NCBI GenBank assembly: GCA_965223815.1
Contig: OZ245019.1
Span: 1,860,001-1,924,000, forward strand
DNA from: HKST-UBA178 sp965223815
Lineage (GTDB): Bacteria; Pseudomonadota; Gammaproteobacteria; Chromatiales; Chromatiaceae
Reading direction: 5' to 3'
Length of the DNA stretch: 64,000 nt
Part shown: piece by piece, positions 44,262 through 53,353 of the stretch
Layout of the letters: every line of letters starts with the position of its first letter
Numbering within the stretch: the stretch's first letter is position 1
Notes under the pieces: generated by a model
Told to the model about the DNA's origin: nothing
Databases searched by the model: none
Seen by the model: the letters and a program-made list of their open reading frames with translations, nothing else
Made by a program: the position numbers and the translations under genes

Positions 44262-46244
44262 TTATCTCGGAGGGTTGATTTCGTAACGTTTCATCCTGCG
44301 GTAGAGGGTGTTTCGGCTGAGCCCCAGTTTCTTGGCGACTCGGCTTATATTCCAGTGCATCTCCTCCAGTTCGTTGACCAAGGCATCTCTTTCTGCAACC
44401 GCGAGAGCGTTGAACGAAGTCCGAGAAACTTCCGTATGCTCCTTGCCGAAAGTGTTTCGTATCTCGTCCGGGAGGTCGTAAACGCTGATTCTGTTGTTTT
44501 GGCAGAGTGCCGTTGCGGCACGCATGGCATTGCGTAGCTGGCGGATGTTTCCTGGCCAGGGATATGCTTCAAGCATTTTTAGGGCTTCGGCGTCCCATTC
44601 CGGTTCACTGGATGCTTCGGATTCCAACATTGCGATTTTGCGAATCAACGCGGTTTTATCAGCGCGCTCCCGCAGCGGCGGCATAGTCAGTGAGATGCCA
44701 TGGAGACGATAGTAGAGATCCTCGCGGAAATCTCCTGCGCTGACCTGTTTCTGAATGTCGTGGTGGGTGGCGCTGATCAGTCTTAGCGATACCTTGATCG
44801 GCTTCTCCGCGCCAAGTGGGGTGACCTCGCGCTCCTCCAGTACCCGCAGAAGCCTTGCTTGGAGATGGATCGGCATATCGCCGATCTCATCGAGAAAGAG
44901 AGTCCCACCGTCTGCCTGGACAATCTTGCCGCGGCTTCCCTCTCGACTGGCGCCGGTAAAAGCTCCCGGGCGGTACCCGAATAGCTCGCTTTCGATGAGT
45001 GACTCTGGAAGCGAGGCGCAGTTGATTGCCACGAAGGGTTTATTGCGGCGCGAACTGGATTGATGGATTGCTCGTGCGAACATATCCTTGCCGGTACCAG
45101 TCTCTCCGAGAAGAACACAGGGGATGTCTCTTTCGAGTACCTTGGTCATCGTGTCGATGTTGCGTTTCATCCGCGGATCACCGAAGTGCAGCGCATTCAT
45201 GGAATCCACGTTTCTGAGATAGTTGTCATCGGCGCAGGGTCGCTGCCGCGGTCGCTGCTGTTGTTGCTGTTGCGGCATCAAAGGCGCCGGGTTTGGGGAA
45301 CTGGCATTCAGGGGCGGTTGTACATTAGCGAAATATCGTCTGCCGTGCAGTGCATCGCGGATGGGAAAAGTGTGGAATCCATGGTCGAAGGCGTGCTTGA
45401 TGAGACGTGGCACGGAGATACTAAACACCTCTTCCGTAGGTTTCCCGACAATCAGTCCGGGATCCCGCAATCCGAGTTGAAACATGGCGCTGCGGTTGAT
45501 GGCCACTACCCTGCCATCGGTATCGAAGGCAATGGCTCCCTCTCCGAGGGTACTGACGAACTCTGCGCGGCTGTGGAAACGGATAATGAACATGTCCTTC
45601 ATGGCGCAGAAGAACGCCCGATTTTCAATCACCTGGGCCGACATGTTCAACAGCACCATGGTGTGCTGTTGGGCAAGTTTCGACTCGCTGGAGGCATCCA
45701 GCACCGCGAGAATCTCGCCATGAGGGTCGAAAATGGGTGCAGCTGCGCACGTAAGACGCGCGTTGTGTGAGAAAAAATGAGACCGCTTGTGAATAACCAG
45801 CGGTTTATGTTCCACCAAGCAAGTGCCCATCCCATTGGTGCCCTGGGCTGCCTCGCTCCAGACCGCGCCAGTCTGCATTCCCGCACGTGCCGCGGCGTCG
45901 GTAAACCGGGGATCGCCGATATAGTTCAGCAGCACCCCCTCACGATCCGTTAGCATGATGGCATGCCCGGAGCCCGCCAGTTGCTGGTAAAGGTTGGACA
46001 TCTCCGGACGGGCGATATCGAGCAGAGGGCAGTAGTCCTCAAAGCGCTGCTCGAGATCAGGCCTCTCGATAATGGTTGGATCCGGTGACTTGTCGGGGTC
46101 GAGATCAAATTCCTGCCGGCAACGTTTCCAAGACGCCAGCGTTACGTCGTCAATCTCTTCAATCAGAGTGCTGTTTCCCTCAAGCACCGAACGCACGAAG
46201 TTGGCGTGATTCGCCAAATCATGGCTCAATCTAGTATTGCCCAC
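44262..46244 (-). CDS. Sigma-54-dependent activator, AcoR-like, with GAF domain
   Basis: A 660-residue bacterial enhancer-binding protein. The N-terminal region (1-310) includes the FVRSVLEGNSTLIEEIDDVTLASWKRC start and GAF-like sequence (TNGMGTCLVEHKPLVIH), as in AcoR-type activators, followed by a PAS-like segment. A linker contains six consecutive Gln. The AAA+ domain (about 355-585) has Walker A GETGTGKD, the sigma-54 contact loop GAFTGA and GGTLFLDEIGDMP. The C-terminal Fis-type helix-turn-helix reads NISRVAKKLGLSRNTLYRRM. It lies between the H4MPT operon and folP. AcoR-type proteins sense small metabolites; a C1 compound or redox signal is plausible but unproven. Its best candidate targets are the sigma-54-like promoters in this window. 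Confidence 0.92.
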   Translation of the reverse strand: MGNTRLSHDLANHANFVRSVLEGNSTLIEEIDDVTLASWKRCRQEFDLDPDKSPDPTIIERPDLEQRFEDYCPLLDIARPEMSNLYQQLAGSGHAIMLTDREGVLLNYIGDPRFTDAAARAGMQTGAVWSEAAQGTNGMGTCLVEHKPLVIHKRSHFFSHNARLTCAAAPIFDPHGEILAVLDASSESKLAQQHTMVLLNMSAQVIENRAFFCAMKDMFIIRFHSRAEFVSTLGEGAIAFDTDGRVVAINRSAMFQLGLRDPGLIVGKPTEEVFSISVPRLIKHAFDHGFHTFPIRDALHGRRYFANVQPPLNASSPNPAPLMPQQQQQQRPRQRPCADDNYLRNVDSMNALHFGDPRMKRNIDTMTKVLERDIPCVLLGETGTGKDMFARAIHQSSSRRNKPFVAINCASLPESLIESELFGYRPGAFTGASREGSRGKIVQADGGTLFLDEIGDMPIHLQARLLRVLEEREVTPLGAEKPIKVSLRLISATHHDIQKQVSAGDFREDLYYRLHGISLTMPPLRERADKTALIRKIAMLESEASSEPEWDAEALKMLEAYPWPGNIRQLRNAMRAATALCQNNRISVYDLPDEIRNTFGKEHTEVSRTSFNALAVAERDALVNELEEMHWNISRVAKKLGLSRNTLYRRMKRYEINPPR

Positions 46245-46421
46245 ACTTTATCCTCCTCCATTGAAGATAAATACGATAACCTCTTACCCGGCTGACAACC
46301 TCCAATCCGAGCAAAAGGAATCATTGTAGTTTTGTTTTGTATTTATCCTTACCGAAAGTGTAGGACAAAAACGGAGATTAGACAAATCGGCTGATCCAGG
46401 ATTGAATGAGCTAACTATAAG

Positions 46422-47264
46422 ATGACAAAGGAAATTTCTCCTCCTTCGATCATGGGGATTCTGAATCTGACGCCGGATAGTTTCTTCGACGGCGGCCGCT
46501 ATGCCACGGTTGCCGAGGGAGTGGAGCGGGGTGTCCAGATGGCAAGTGAAGGCGCGGCAATTATCGACGTGGGAGGAGAGTCCACCCGCCCGGGAGCGCG
46601 CAGGGTCAGCGGCGCCGAGCAATGCAGCCGAATACTGGAGGTCGTTAAGGTTTTGCGAGCCAAGCTGAATCCCGAGATTGTCATCAGCATCGATACCACC
46701 TTGAGTGAGGTTGCAGCTGCCGCGATCGAGCGAGGTGCCGGCATGGTCAACGATATCTCCGCAGGTCGTGACGACCCCGACATGCTGAAACTGGTGGCGA
46801 AGCGCGGCGTTTCCATGGTGATGATGCACATGAAGGGCCGCCCCGAGAGTATGCAGCTCAATCCCGAATACAGCGATCTGCTGGCCGAGGTCGAAGATTT
46901 TTTCAGGGAACGGCTGGCAGCAGCGATATCGGCGGGAGTGGCGCGCCACCGGCTGATTCTCGATCCCGGGATCGGGTTCGGTAAGAGGAGAGAGCACAAT
47001 CTGTTGTTGATGCGCTCTCTGGCTCGGCTCAAGGCCTTGGGTCAGCCCTTGTTGCTGGGAGTGAGCCGCAAACGGTTCATGGGCTCGATATGCAGTGTCA
47101 CCCATCCTGCAGAACTCCTGCCGGCAACCTGTGGGGCCACCGCGCTTGGCGTCATGGCGGGAGTGGATATCTTTCGGGTGCACGATGTAGCAGAGAATCG
47201 CCAAGTGGCGGATATGGCCTGGGCGATTCGAAAGGCTTCAGCGACAGTATCCGCTAACGAGTGA
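46422..47264 (+). CDS. Dihydropteroate synthase FolP-type paralogue
   Basis: A 280-residue dihydropteroate synthase with all signature segments: MGILNLTPDSFFDGGRY, IIDVGGESTRPGA, ISIDTTLSEVA, MVNDISAGRDD, MMHMKGRPESMQ, LDPGIGFGKRREHN and LLGVSRKRFMG. It should join 6-hydroxymethyl-dihydropterin pyrophosphate to an aryl amine. Being placed in an H4MPT island, it may use the beta-ribofuranosylaminobenzene phosphate of H4MPT synthesis instead of, or besides, p-aminobenzoate. The genome may have a second folP near ftsH/glmM, which would support specialisation. It is divergent from the sigma-54 activator and overlaps the DUF3280 gene end-to-end by 11 bases. Confidence 0.88.
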   Translation: MTKEISPPSIMGILNLTPDSFFDGGRYATVAEGVERGVQMASEGAAIIDVGGESTRPGARRVSGAEQCSRILEVVKVLRAKLNPEIVISIDTTLSEVAAAAIERGAGMVNDISAGRDDPDMLKLVAKRGVSMVMMHMKGRPESMQLNPEYSDLLAEVEDFFRERLAAAISAGVARHRLILDPGIGFGKRREHNLLLMRSLARLKALGQPLLLGVSRKRFMGSICSVTHPAELLPATCGATALGVMAGVDIFRVHDVAENRQVADMAWAIRKASATVSANE

Positions 47265-47823
47265 GCGCCTTATGGATTTTTCGGGCAACCTGGTCCATGC
47301 CCCTTGCGGTGGCTTCGTCTACGGATCCTTTCACCTCGACAATGATGTTTTCCTCCAGGCGGCCGGTTTCAGCGTTAACCAAATGCACCATGATGTAGGC
47401 AAACAGAAAACTGGGTTTGTGGGTACGACCGATCACCACCCAGTCGGCACCCACACCCCTACCGACCTGGGCGGCGAGATTGTGGTGTTCAAAAAGGTAG
47501 CCCACTCCCGCATTGGCCTCCCTAACCAGTTGGGCATTTACTTCGACCGGTTGGTAACGGTATTTTTGCTGCAGTGCATTCTCCAGGCGCGGTTTCAGGG
47601 ACGCGGTTCTCTCCAACTCTTCTGGGGTCCCCGGTAAGGGAGTGAGGTCTATGAGTTCAAACTCAAGCACGGCAATCCTCGTTTTCTCCACAGCGGCCGC
47701 CGGAATCGCCAGCAGCAGCCATCCCCATAGCGCTGCCGAGAGTAAACGCCCTGTAGTTTGCGAGAACCTGGGGTAATTGCTTGTGGTATGCATAAGGTTG
47801 CTAATCCGGTTGCAGGTGGTCAA
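47254..47823 (-). CDS. DUF3280 (DUF2380)-family exported protein
   Basis: A 189-residue protein with an N-terminal signal (LLSAALWGWLLLAIPAAA) and a DUF2380/DUF3280 body: RIAVLEFELIDLTPLPGTPEELERTASL, ALQQKYRYQPVEV, GADWVVIGRTHKPSFLFAYIMVHLV. Homologues are often encoded near quinoprotein dehydrogenase genes in methylotrophs; I recall this from the family, it is not visible in the sequence. It is the last gene of the formate dehydrogenase operon, with the TTG start overlapping the folE2 stop (TTGA); ATG at 47793 is an alternative that would place the signal peptide nearer the N-terminus. Function unknown. Confidence 0.78.
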   Translation of the reverse strand: MTTCNRISNLMHTTSNYPRFSQTTGRLLSAALWGWLLLAIPAAAVEKTRIAVLEFELIDLTPLPGTPEELERTASLKPRLENALQQKYRYQPVEVNAQLVREANAGVGYLFEHHNLAAQVGRGVGADWVVIGRTHKPSFLFAYIMVHLVNAETGRLEENIIVEVKGSVDEATARGMDQVARKIHKALTR

Positions 47824-48629
47824 CCCTCGGGATGTCGTGTCTTCTCCTTCTCGAGGAACGCGTAGGCAGAATGCATGAGGGGCGGTGCCGATTCTTCTGA
47901 CTTTACGGTGTATGCGGTAACGCGCTCTTCTGCGTCCAGTCTTGCCGCCACGCCGCGGGCTATCTCTTCCATGATTCCAGAGCCGTCATAGAGTTTTGCG
48001 GCCGCATGCTGCTCACTCGGCAACCTGAAAAAGTCGTATAAACTAAGGCGGGCCTCCTGCTCTACCATCTCTATGAGTTCCTCGATCCAGATGAGCTTTC
48101 CAATGCGCGCGGTCAGCGAGATTTTCGATCGCCGGGAGTAGGCCCCGGAATCCAAGTTTTCCTTGGAGTGGGGGCAGAGCCAGATGACCGGAACTTCAAC
48201 GCCGACGCTGACTTGCAGTTTATGCTCGTCGAGTTGTCCAGCAAACATGACACTGTAGTCCAGCGGTATCTGGGCGCCGGAGAAGGAGGCTGACTTGTTC
48301 ATGAAGTAGGGGAAACGCATCTCTATGTGACTGCTCTGGGCCTCAAGCCGATCATAGATTTCAAATAGCATTTCGTGAAACGAGCGCACGGAAATGACGC
48401 TTCCGTGGCTATTGAGAATCTCGTGAAAGCGGGACAGTTGGTGCCCTTCAAATTCCCGGGGCAGGCCAGCATAGAGATTGAATCTGGCGAGCGTCCGCTG
48501 CTCTCCTCCACTGCGATCCTTCACCACTGCGGGATGCTGGATATCCTTCACTCCCACCCGGGCTATTGGCAATCGGCCGCGATCCCCCCGGGCCTGTGCA
48601 TTCTCTTGCCGAGCGGACGGCCTACCCAT
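47820..48629 (-). CDS. folE2: GTP cyclohydrolase FolE2/MptA family
   Basis: A 269-residue enzyme of the COG1469 family (FolE2/MptA), metal-dependent GTP cyclohydrolases unrelated to FolE. It starts pterin synthesis by opening GTP. Visible features are VGVKDIQHPAVV near the start, FEGHQLSRFHEIL, MRFPYFMNKSASFSGAQIPLDYSVMFAG and the conserved VIWLCPHSKENLDSGAYSRRSKISL, with the catalytic Cys and downstream Ser/Arg region. Linked to formate dehydrogenase by a one-base overlap (TGATG), it probably serves H4MPT synthesis, and so ties cofactor supply to C1 oxidation genes. The product could feed the FolP and PTPS proteins encoded nearby. Confidence 0.85.
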   Translation of the reverse strand: MGRPSARQENAQARGDRGRLPIARVGVKDIQHPAVVKDRSGGEQRTLARFNLYAGLPREFEGHQLSRFHEILNSHGSVISVRSFHEMLFEIYDRLEAQSSHIEMRFPYFMNKSASFSGAQIPLDYSVMFAGQLDEHKLQVSVGVEVPVIWLCPHSKENLDSGAYSRRSKISLTARIGKLIWIEELIEMVEQEARLSLYDFFRLPSEQHAAAKLYDGSGIMEEIARGVAARLDAEERVTAYTVKSEESAPPLMHSAYAFLEKEKTRHPEG

Positions 48630-51373
48630 CAGCTCGCCTGATAGGGATCAATCTGGATCGCGCAGAATTTAAACTCAGGTATCTTGGCCGCAGGATCCAG
48701 GGCCTCATTGGTAAGCAGATTGGCAGCAGCCTCCCGGTAGCAGAAGGGGAGAAACACCTGACCCGGCTGCAATCCTTCATCGGCTCTGGCGAAGGTGACC
48801 ACCTCTCCCCGGCGCGATCTGAGCCGAATTGGGTCTCCCGGCTTTACCCCGAGTTTTGCCAGCTCACCCGGATGCATATTCGCCACCGGTAGGGGTTCGA
48901 TACTGTCCAACACCTGGGACCGCCGGGTCATGGCTCCGGTGTGCCAGTGTTCCAGTTGGCGGCCTGTTATCAATACCCAAGGATATTCGTTGTCTGGTAG
49001 CTCATCGGCATTGGTGAAAGGAGATGGGGTGAACTTCGCCCTGCTGGTTGGTGTGGGGAAGTCCCGGATGAATATCACCGGTTGCCCAGGATCGTTTTCG
49101 TCGAGGCAGGGGTAGGTCACCGATCCAGCGTCGGTGAGACGCTCCCAGGAAATTCCGGCGATGCTGGGCATCGCCTGGCGCATCTCGGCGAATACCTCCC
49201 GGGGATGAGAATAATTCCACTCTAAGCCGAGGCGCTGAGCCAGTTCCTGGATGATCTCCAGATCCTGCCGAGCCTGGCCGGGCGGTTCCAGCGCCTGACG
49301 GCCGAGTTGCACTCGCCGGTCGGTGTTGGTGAAGCTGCCGGTCTTTTCCGGAAACGCAGAGGCGGGCAGTATGACGTCCGCATACCAGGCGGTCTCGGTC
49401 AGGAAGATGTCCTGTACCACGAGGTGTTGCAGGCTCGCTAGGGCCTGGCGGGCATGGTTGAGGTTGGGGTCGGACATGGCTGGATTTTCACCCATTACAT
49501 AAAGCCCGTGGATGTCTCCATCGGTGATGGCATGCATAATTTCTACGACCGTCAGCCCTGGATCCGGGTCCAGTGAATGACCCCAAAGTGCCTCGAAACG
49601 CTGTCGTATTCCGGGGTCGTCTACCCGCTGGTAGTCAGGGTATACCATGGGTATGAGTCCAACATCGGAGGCCCCCTGGACGTTGTTCTGGCCGCGCAGG
49701 GGATGCAAGCCGGTGCCGGGGCGGCCGATTTGACCAGTCATCAAGGCCAGCGAGATCAGGGCGCGGGCGTTATCGGTGCCGTGGATATGCTGGGAGACCC
49801 CCATTCCCCAAAATATGATGGCACTGCCAGCAGAGGCGTAGCGTCCGGCCACCTCCCGGATCAGGTCGGCTTCGATGCCGCAGATCGGTGCCATGGCCTC
49901 GGGAGTGAATGTACTCAGGTGGGCCTCCAGCTCTGGGTAGCCGTTGGTGCGATTGGAGATAAATTCCCGGTCGACCAGTCCCTGCTCAATCACTGCATGC
50001 ATGACGGCGTTGAGCAGGGCGACATCGGTGTCGGGCTTGAACTGAAGGAAATGGGTGGCATGATCGGCGATCGGAGTACGCCTCGGATCCATGACGATAA
50101 GGGTTTTTCCCCGCTTGACCTCGTTCTTCAGGAAAGTTGCAGCTACCGGGTGATTCTCGGTGGTATTAGAGCCGATAACCACAATTACGTCTGCCAGAGC
50201 CATGTCCTCCATGGGATTAGAGACCGCCCCGGAACCGATCATTTCCAGCAGTGCGACCACGGACGAGGCGTGACACAGGCGGGTGCAGTGATCGACGTTA
50301 TTACTGCCGAATCCGGTTCGTACCAACTTTTGGAAGAGATAGGCTTCCTCGTTCGATCCTTTGGCCGAGCCAAACCCCGCCAGCGCACGCGTACCCTTGG
50401 TGTCTCTTATTTTCCTAAAGCCTTCCGCAGCCAGTGCCAGCGCCTCATCCCAGCTGGCCTCCCGGAAGTCTCGTAACTGGGCCTCGGTGTCGAGACAGAG
50501 CTCCGCTTTTTTCGGCGCATCCGGGCGGCGGATGAGTGGGACAACCAGGCGTTCCGGGTGGTGCACGTAGTCGAAGCCATAACGCCCCTTGACGCAAAGC
50601 CGCCCCCGATTCGCGGGACCGTCGCGACCGGAGACCTGGGTTATGCGATTGCCCTCCACCTGGTAGCTGAGCTGGCAGCCCACGCCACAGTATGGGCAGA
50701 CGGAGTCCACACGTCGTTCTGCCCGCGTCTGCGTTGCCCCACCGGCCGACATCAGGGCACCGGTGGGGCAGGCCTGCACGCACTCACCACAGGCAACGCA
50801 GCTGCTCTCACCCAGAGGATCCTCCATGTCGAACACGATCAACGATTCCGCTCCCCGGTGTGCATAGCCGATCACATCGTTTACCTGTATTTCACGGCAG
50901 GCACGGAGGCAGCGAGTACACTGAATACAGGCAGACAGATTGACGGCGATGGCGGGATGCGAGTCGTCTGCTGCAGGCGTCGGTCGGGAGGGGAAACGGT
51001 TGTTATCCAGGCCCAATTTGTGTGACCAGTAGCCTAATTCGTCATCGTCGGTAAGTGGCTCGGCCGGCATATCCGCGCCTAGAAGTTCCAGCACCATCTT
51101 CTGCGCCCGCTGCGCGCGTTCGCCCCGGGTGTCGACCACCATGCCCTCTTCGGGCGAGCGGCAACATGCGGGTGCCAGAACCCGCTCACCTTCAATTTCA
51201 ACCATACAGGCCCGGCAGTTCCCATCCGCGCCCAGGCCTTCCTTGTAGCAGAGATGAGGAATCTCTACGCCTGTTCGCCGGGCTGCCTGTAACAGGGTCT
51301 CGTCAGGCCGTGCGGTTACGGGTTTACTGTTCAGGGTAAATTTGATTTCCAGGGCATTGTCGGCAGTGGCCAT
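48629..51373 (-). CDS. fdh1A: NAD-dependent formate dehydrogenase alpha subunit (Mo/W)
   Basis: A 914-residue molybdopterin enzyme that oxidises formate to CO2. Cluster ligands can be read in order: [2Fe-2S] Cys42/53/56/70; [4Fe-4S] Cys149/152/155/159; a second at Cys192/195/198/202; and a third at Cys226/229/233/260, next to the cofactor. The active-site region NNVDHCTRLCHASSV puts the metal-ligand Cys at 367, followed by His368, with no selenocysteine. The MGVSQHIHGTDNARALI and GQNNVQGASDVG segments bind the pyranopterins. It is the catalytic partner of the NuoEF-like fusion encoded two bases upstream, resembling tungsten Fdh1 of methylotrophs. No twin-arginine signal, so it is cytoplasmic. 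Confidence 0.94.
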   Translation of the reverse strand: MATADNALEIKFTLNSKPVTARPDETLLQAARRTGVEIPHLCYKEGLGADGNCRACMVEIEGERVLAPACCRSPEEGMVVDTRGERAQRAQKMVLELLGADMPAEPLTDDDELGYWSHKLGLDNNRFPSRPTPAADDSHPAIAVNLSACIQCTRCLRACREIQVNDVIGYAHRGAESLIVFDMEDPLGESSCVACGECVQACPTGALMSAGGATQTRAERRVDSVCPYCGVGCQLSYQVEGNRITQVSGRDGPANRGRLCVKGRYGFDYVHHPERLVVPLIRRPDAPKKAELCLDTEAQLRDFREASWDEALALAAEGFRKIRDTKGTRALAGFGSAKGSNEEAYLFQKLVRTGFGSNNVDHCTRLCHASSVVALLEMIGSGAVSNPMEDMALADVIVVIGSNTTENHPVAATFLKNEVKRGKTLIVMDPRRTPIADHATHFLQFKPDTDVALLNAVMHAVIEQGLVDREFISNRTNGYPELEAHLSTFTPEAMAPICGIEADLIREVAGRYASAGSAIIFWGMGVSQHIHGTDNARALISLALMTGQIGRPGTGLHPLRGQNNVQGASDVGLIPMVYPDYQRVDDPGIRQRFEALWGHSLDPDPGLTVVEIMHAITDGDIHGLYVMGENPAMSDPNLNHARQALASLQHLVVQDIFLTETAWYADVILPASAFPEKTGSFTNTDRRVQLGRQALEPPGQARQDLEIIQELAQRLGLEWNYSHPREVFAEMRQAMPSIAGISWERLTDAGSVTYPCLDENDPGQPVIFIRDFPTPTSRAKFTPSPFTNADELPDNEYPWVLITGRQLEHWHTGAMTRRSQVLDSIEPLPVANMHPGELAKLGVKPGDPIRLRSRRGEVVTFARADEGLQPGQVFLPFCYREAAANLLTNEALDPAAKIPEFKFCAIQIDPYQAS

Positions 51374-51375
51374 GG

Positions 51376-53079
51376 CTAGGATTCCAACTCGTGAGAGAAG
51401 TATTTGATAACCGACAGCAGGGGATTGGGAGCTGCCTGACCGAGACCGCAGATGGACGCATCCACCATGACCTGTGCCAGTTCCTGTAGCAGTTCCCGGT
51501 CCCAGGTTGGTCGGGACATCAGCTCAACCGCTTTGCTACAACCCACCCGGCATGGAGTGCATTGACCGCAGGATTCGTGGTTGAAGAAGCGCATGGCATT
51601 GAGTGCCGCTTCCCGGGCGCTGTCCTGATGGGAAAGCACGATGACTGCTGCGGAACCGATAAAGCAGCCGTGGGGTTGCAGCGTGTCGAAATCCAGGGGC
51701 AGATCCCCCAGTGAGGCAGGTAGAATCCCGCCAGATGCCCCACCGGGTAAATAGGCGTAGAGTTCGTGACCCTGCGCCATACCGCCACAGTATTCTTCGA
51801 TGAGCTCCCGCAGGGTGATGCCGGCCGGTGCCAGGTGTACACCGGGCTTTCGGACCCGGCCGCTGACCGAAAACGCACGTATTCCCTGTCTACCGTGTCG
51901 GCCCTGATCTGCGAACCAGGCAGCACCCCGTTCGAGCAGCGCTCTGACCCAGTACAGCGTCTCCATGTTGTGCTCCAGGGTGGGTCGGCCGAAGAGTCCC
52001 ACCTCGGCCACGTAGGGGGGGCGTAGTCTCGGCATGCCCCGCTTCCCCTCGATCGATTCGATCATTGCCGACTCCTCGCCGCATATGTAGGCGCCTGCGC
52101 CCCGACGCAGGTGGATGAGCGGCAACGGGCAAGGGGGGGTCGAGTGAAGTGCCGCTAACTCTCTTGCCAGCATCTCCCGGATGCCTGCATATTCGTCCCG
52201 TAAATAGATGTATATCTCATCGATTGCCACCACGCGCGCGGCGATCAACATGCCCTCGATAAAGCGGTGGGGGTCAAGTTCCAGGTAGTGGCGATCCTTG
52301 AATGTGCCGGGCTCACCTTCATCGATATTGACAGCCATTAAGCGCGGGCTGGGTTGCTCCCTGAGAATGCGCCATTTGCGGCCGGCGGGAAACCCGGCTC
52401 CGCCCAATCCCCGCAGGCCGGCGGAGTCGAGAATGCCCAGCACATGCTCCGATGCATCCACCTGCTTCCCCTCTACCAACAAGGTGCCGTCCGCTATTTG
52501 AGTCAACAGCTGGTAGCCGCCGTCGGCGCGATAGTCCTGATAACCCAGGCAGTCGGGTAGTGCCGGAGAGAAGCTGCCTTTGTGTACCAGGGTTGCCACT
52601 GTTCCTGGATCCGCCCGAGGGACAGGATTTTTTCCCACTACCGCCACCGGGGCTTGGTGACAGCGACCGACACAAGGTACGCGCTGAACCCTGATATCGG
52701 CTCCCAGTTCTTCCTGCAGCCGATCGGCAAGCTGTTCGCCGCCGGCCAGGGCACAAGAGATAGAATCGCAGACCCGTACGGTGAGGGCCGGCGGAGTTTG
52801 TTGGCCCTCCTTGACCAGGTCGAAGTGATGATAGAAGCTGGCAACCTCGTATACCTCTGCTACGGAGAGCCGCATCTCGCTGGCGAGTGCGGTGAGATGA
52901 TCCGCAGAGATACAGCCCAGGCTGTCCTGAATCTTGTGCAGATGCTCGATCAGTAGATCGCGCCGTCGCGGCGCATCGCCCAATAATTCCCGGACCCTTG
53001 CCAGTGCGGCTGGTGCAATACCGCGGCCCTTGAGCTGGCCGCGGCGTTTCTTGCGTTGATGCTGGACTGCAGAGGACAA
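51376..53079 (-). CDS. fdh1B: NAD-dependent formate dehydrogenase beta subunit (NuoE-NuoF fusion)
   Basis: A 567-residue fusion. Residues 20-165 are NuoE-like, with [2Fe-2S] Cys in RVCDSISCALAGG and VPCVGRCHQAPV. Residues 200-560 are NuoF-like: LGGAGFPAGRKW and NIDEGEPGTFKDRHYLE (FMN and NADH), GAGAYICGEESAMIESIEGKRGMPR, and the [4Fe-4S] ligands in ESCGQCTPCRVGCSK. It transfers electrons from the alpha subunit to NAD+. The E-F fusion order and length are those of Fdh1B in Methylobacterium-type enzymes rather than separate FdsG/FdsB. First gene of a four-gene operon behind a sigma-54-like promoter (53181-53196). Confidence 0.93.
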   Translation of the reverse strand: MSSAVQHQRKKRRGQLKGRGIAPAALARVRELLGDAPRRRDLLIEHLHKIQDSLGCISADHLTALASEMRLSVAEVYEVASFYHHFDLVKEGQQTPPALTVRVCDSISCALAGGEQLADRLQEELGADIRVQRVPCVGRCHQAPVAVVGKNPVPRADPGTVATLVHKGSFSPALPDCLGYQDYRADGGYQLLTQIADGTLLVEGKQVDASEHVLGILDSAGLRGLGGAGFPAGRKWRILREQPSPRLMAVNIDEGEPGTFKDRHYLELDPHRFIEGMLIAARVVAIDEIYIYLRDEYAGIREMLARELAALHSTPPCPLPLIHLRRGAGAYICGEESAMIESIEGKRGMPRLRPPYVAEVGLFGRPTLEHNMETLYWVRALLERGAAWFADQGRHGRQGIRAFSVSGRVRKPGVHLAPAGITLRELIEEYCGGMAQGHELYAYLPGGASGGILPASLGDLPLDFDTLQPHGCFIGSAAVIVLSHQDSAREAALNAMRFFNHESCGQCTPCRVGCSKAVELMSRPTWDRELLQELAQVMVDASICGLGQAAPNPLLSVIKYFSHELES

Positions 53080-53180
53080 GCTGTTTCTCCCTATGGTTGT
53101 TCGGGTAAAAGAAGCAGGGTTGTGGTCAATCGATGCTCCGGGAACTGGGAAAGAATCGAACTTTCACACCAAAGAATAAA

Positions 53181-53196
53181 GGCAACAAGTATGCCA
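53181..53196 (-). promoter_or_regulatory. Sigma-54-like promoter for the formate dehydrogenase operon
   Basis: On the minus strand: TGGCAT-ACTTG-TTGCC, with invariant GG and GC in register and 9 of 12 consensus bases. The start of transcription would be near 53170, about 90 bases before fdh1B. The gap between the end of the ABC operon (53354) and fdh1B contains no better promoter that I could see. Confidence 0.45.
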
Positions 53197-53353
53197 TGAC
53201 CAGAGTTCAAAGGATGATTAGCTATCCCCCGGTTTGCTGTAACCTATCCTTGGCATCTGAGCCCTTCTGTTGTTGCCACTTTGATACAATTCGTCGGGAC
53301 TAGAGATGATGGGCAAAAATACCGATAATCCGCATGGTAGGCAGTCGGTAGTT

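Noticed and set aside
45060..45770. Plus-strand open frame of 236 codons inside the sigma-54 activator gene
   Set aside because: Antisense shadow of the AAA+ domain, with no ribosome-binding site or recognisable domain.
46284..47204. Minus-strand open frame of 306 codons across folP
   Set aside because: Antisense to a fully conserved dihydropteroate synthase; the protein is rich in His/Gln/Arg as expected of a shadow frame.
49577..50476. Long plus-strand open frame (299 codons) opposite the formate dehydrogenase alpha gene
   Set aside because: It lies entirely antisense to a gene with complete catalytic motifs, has no family features, and is explained by codon bias of the real gene.
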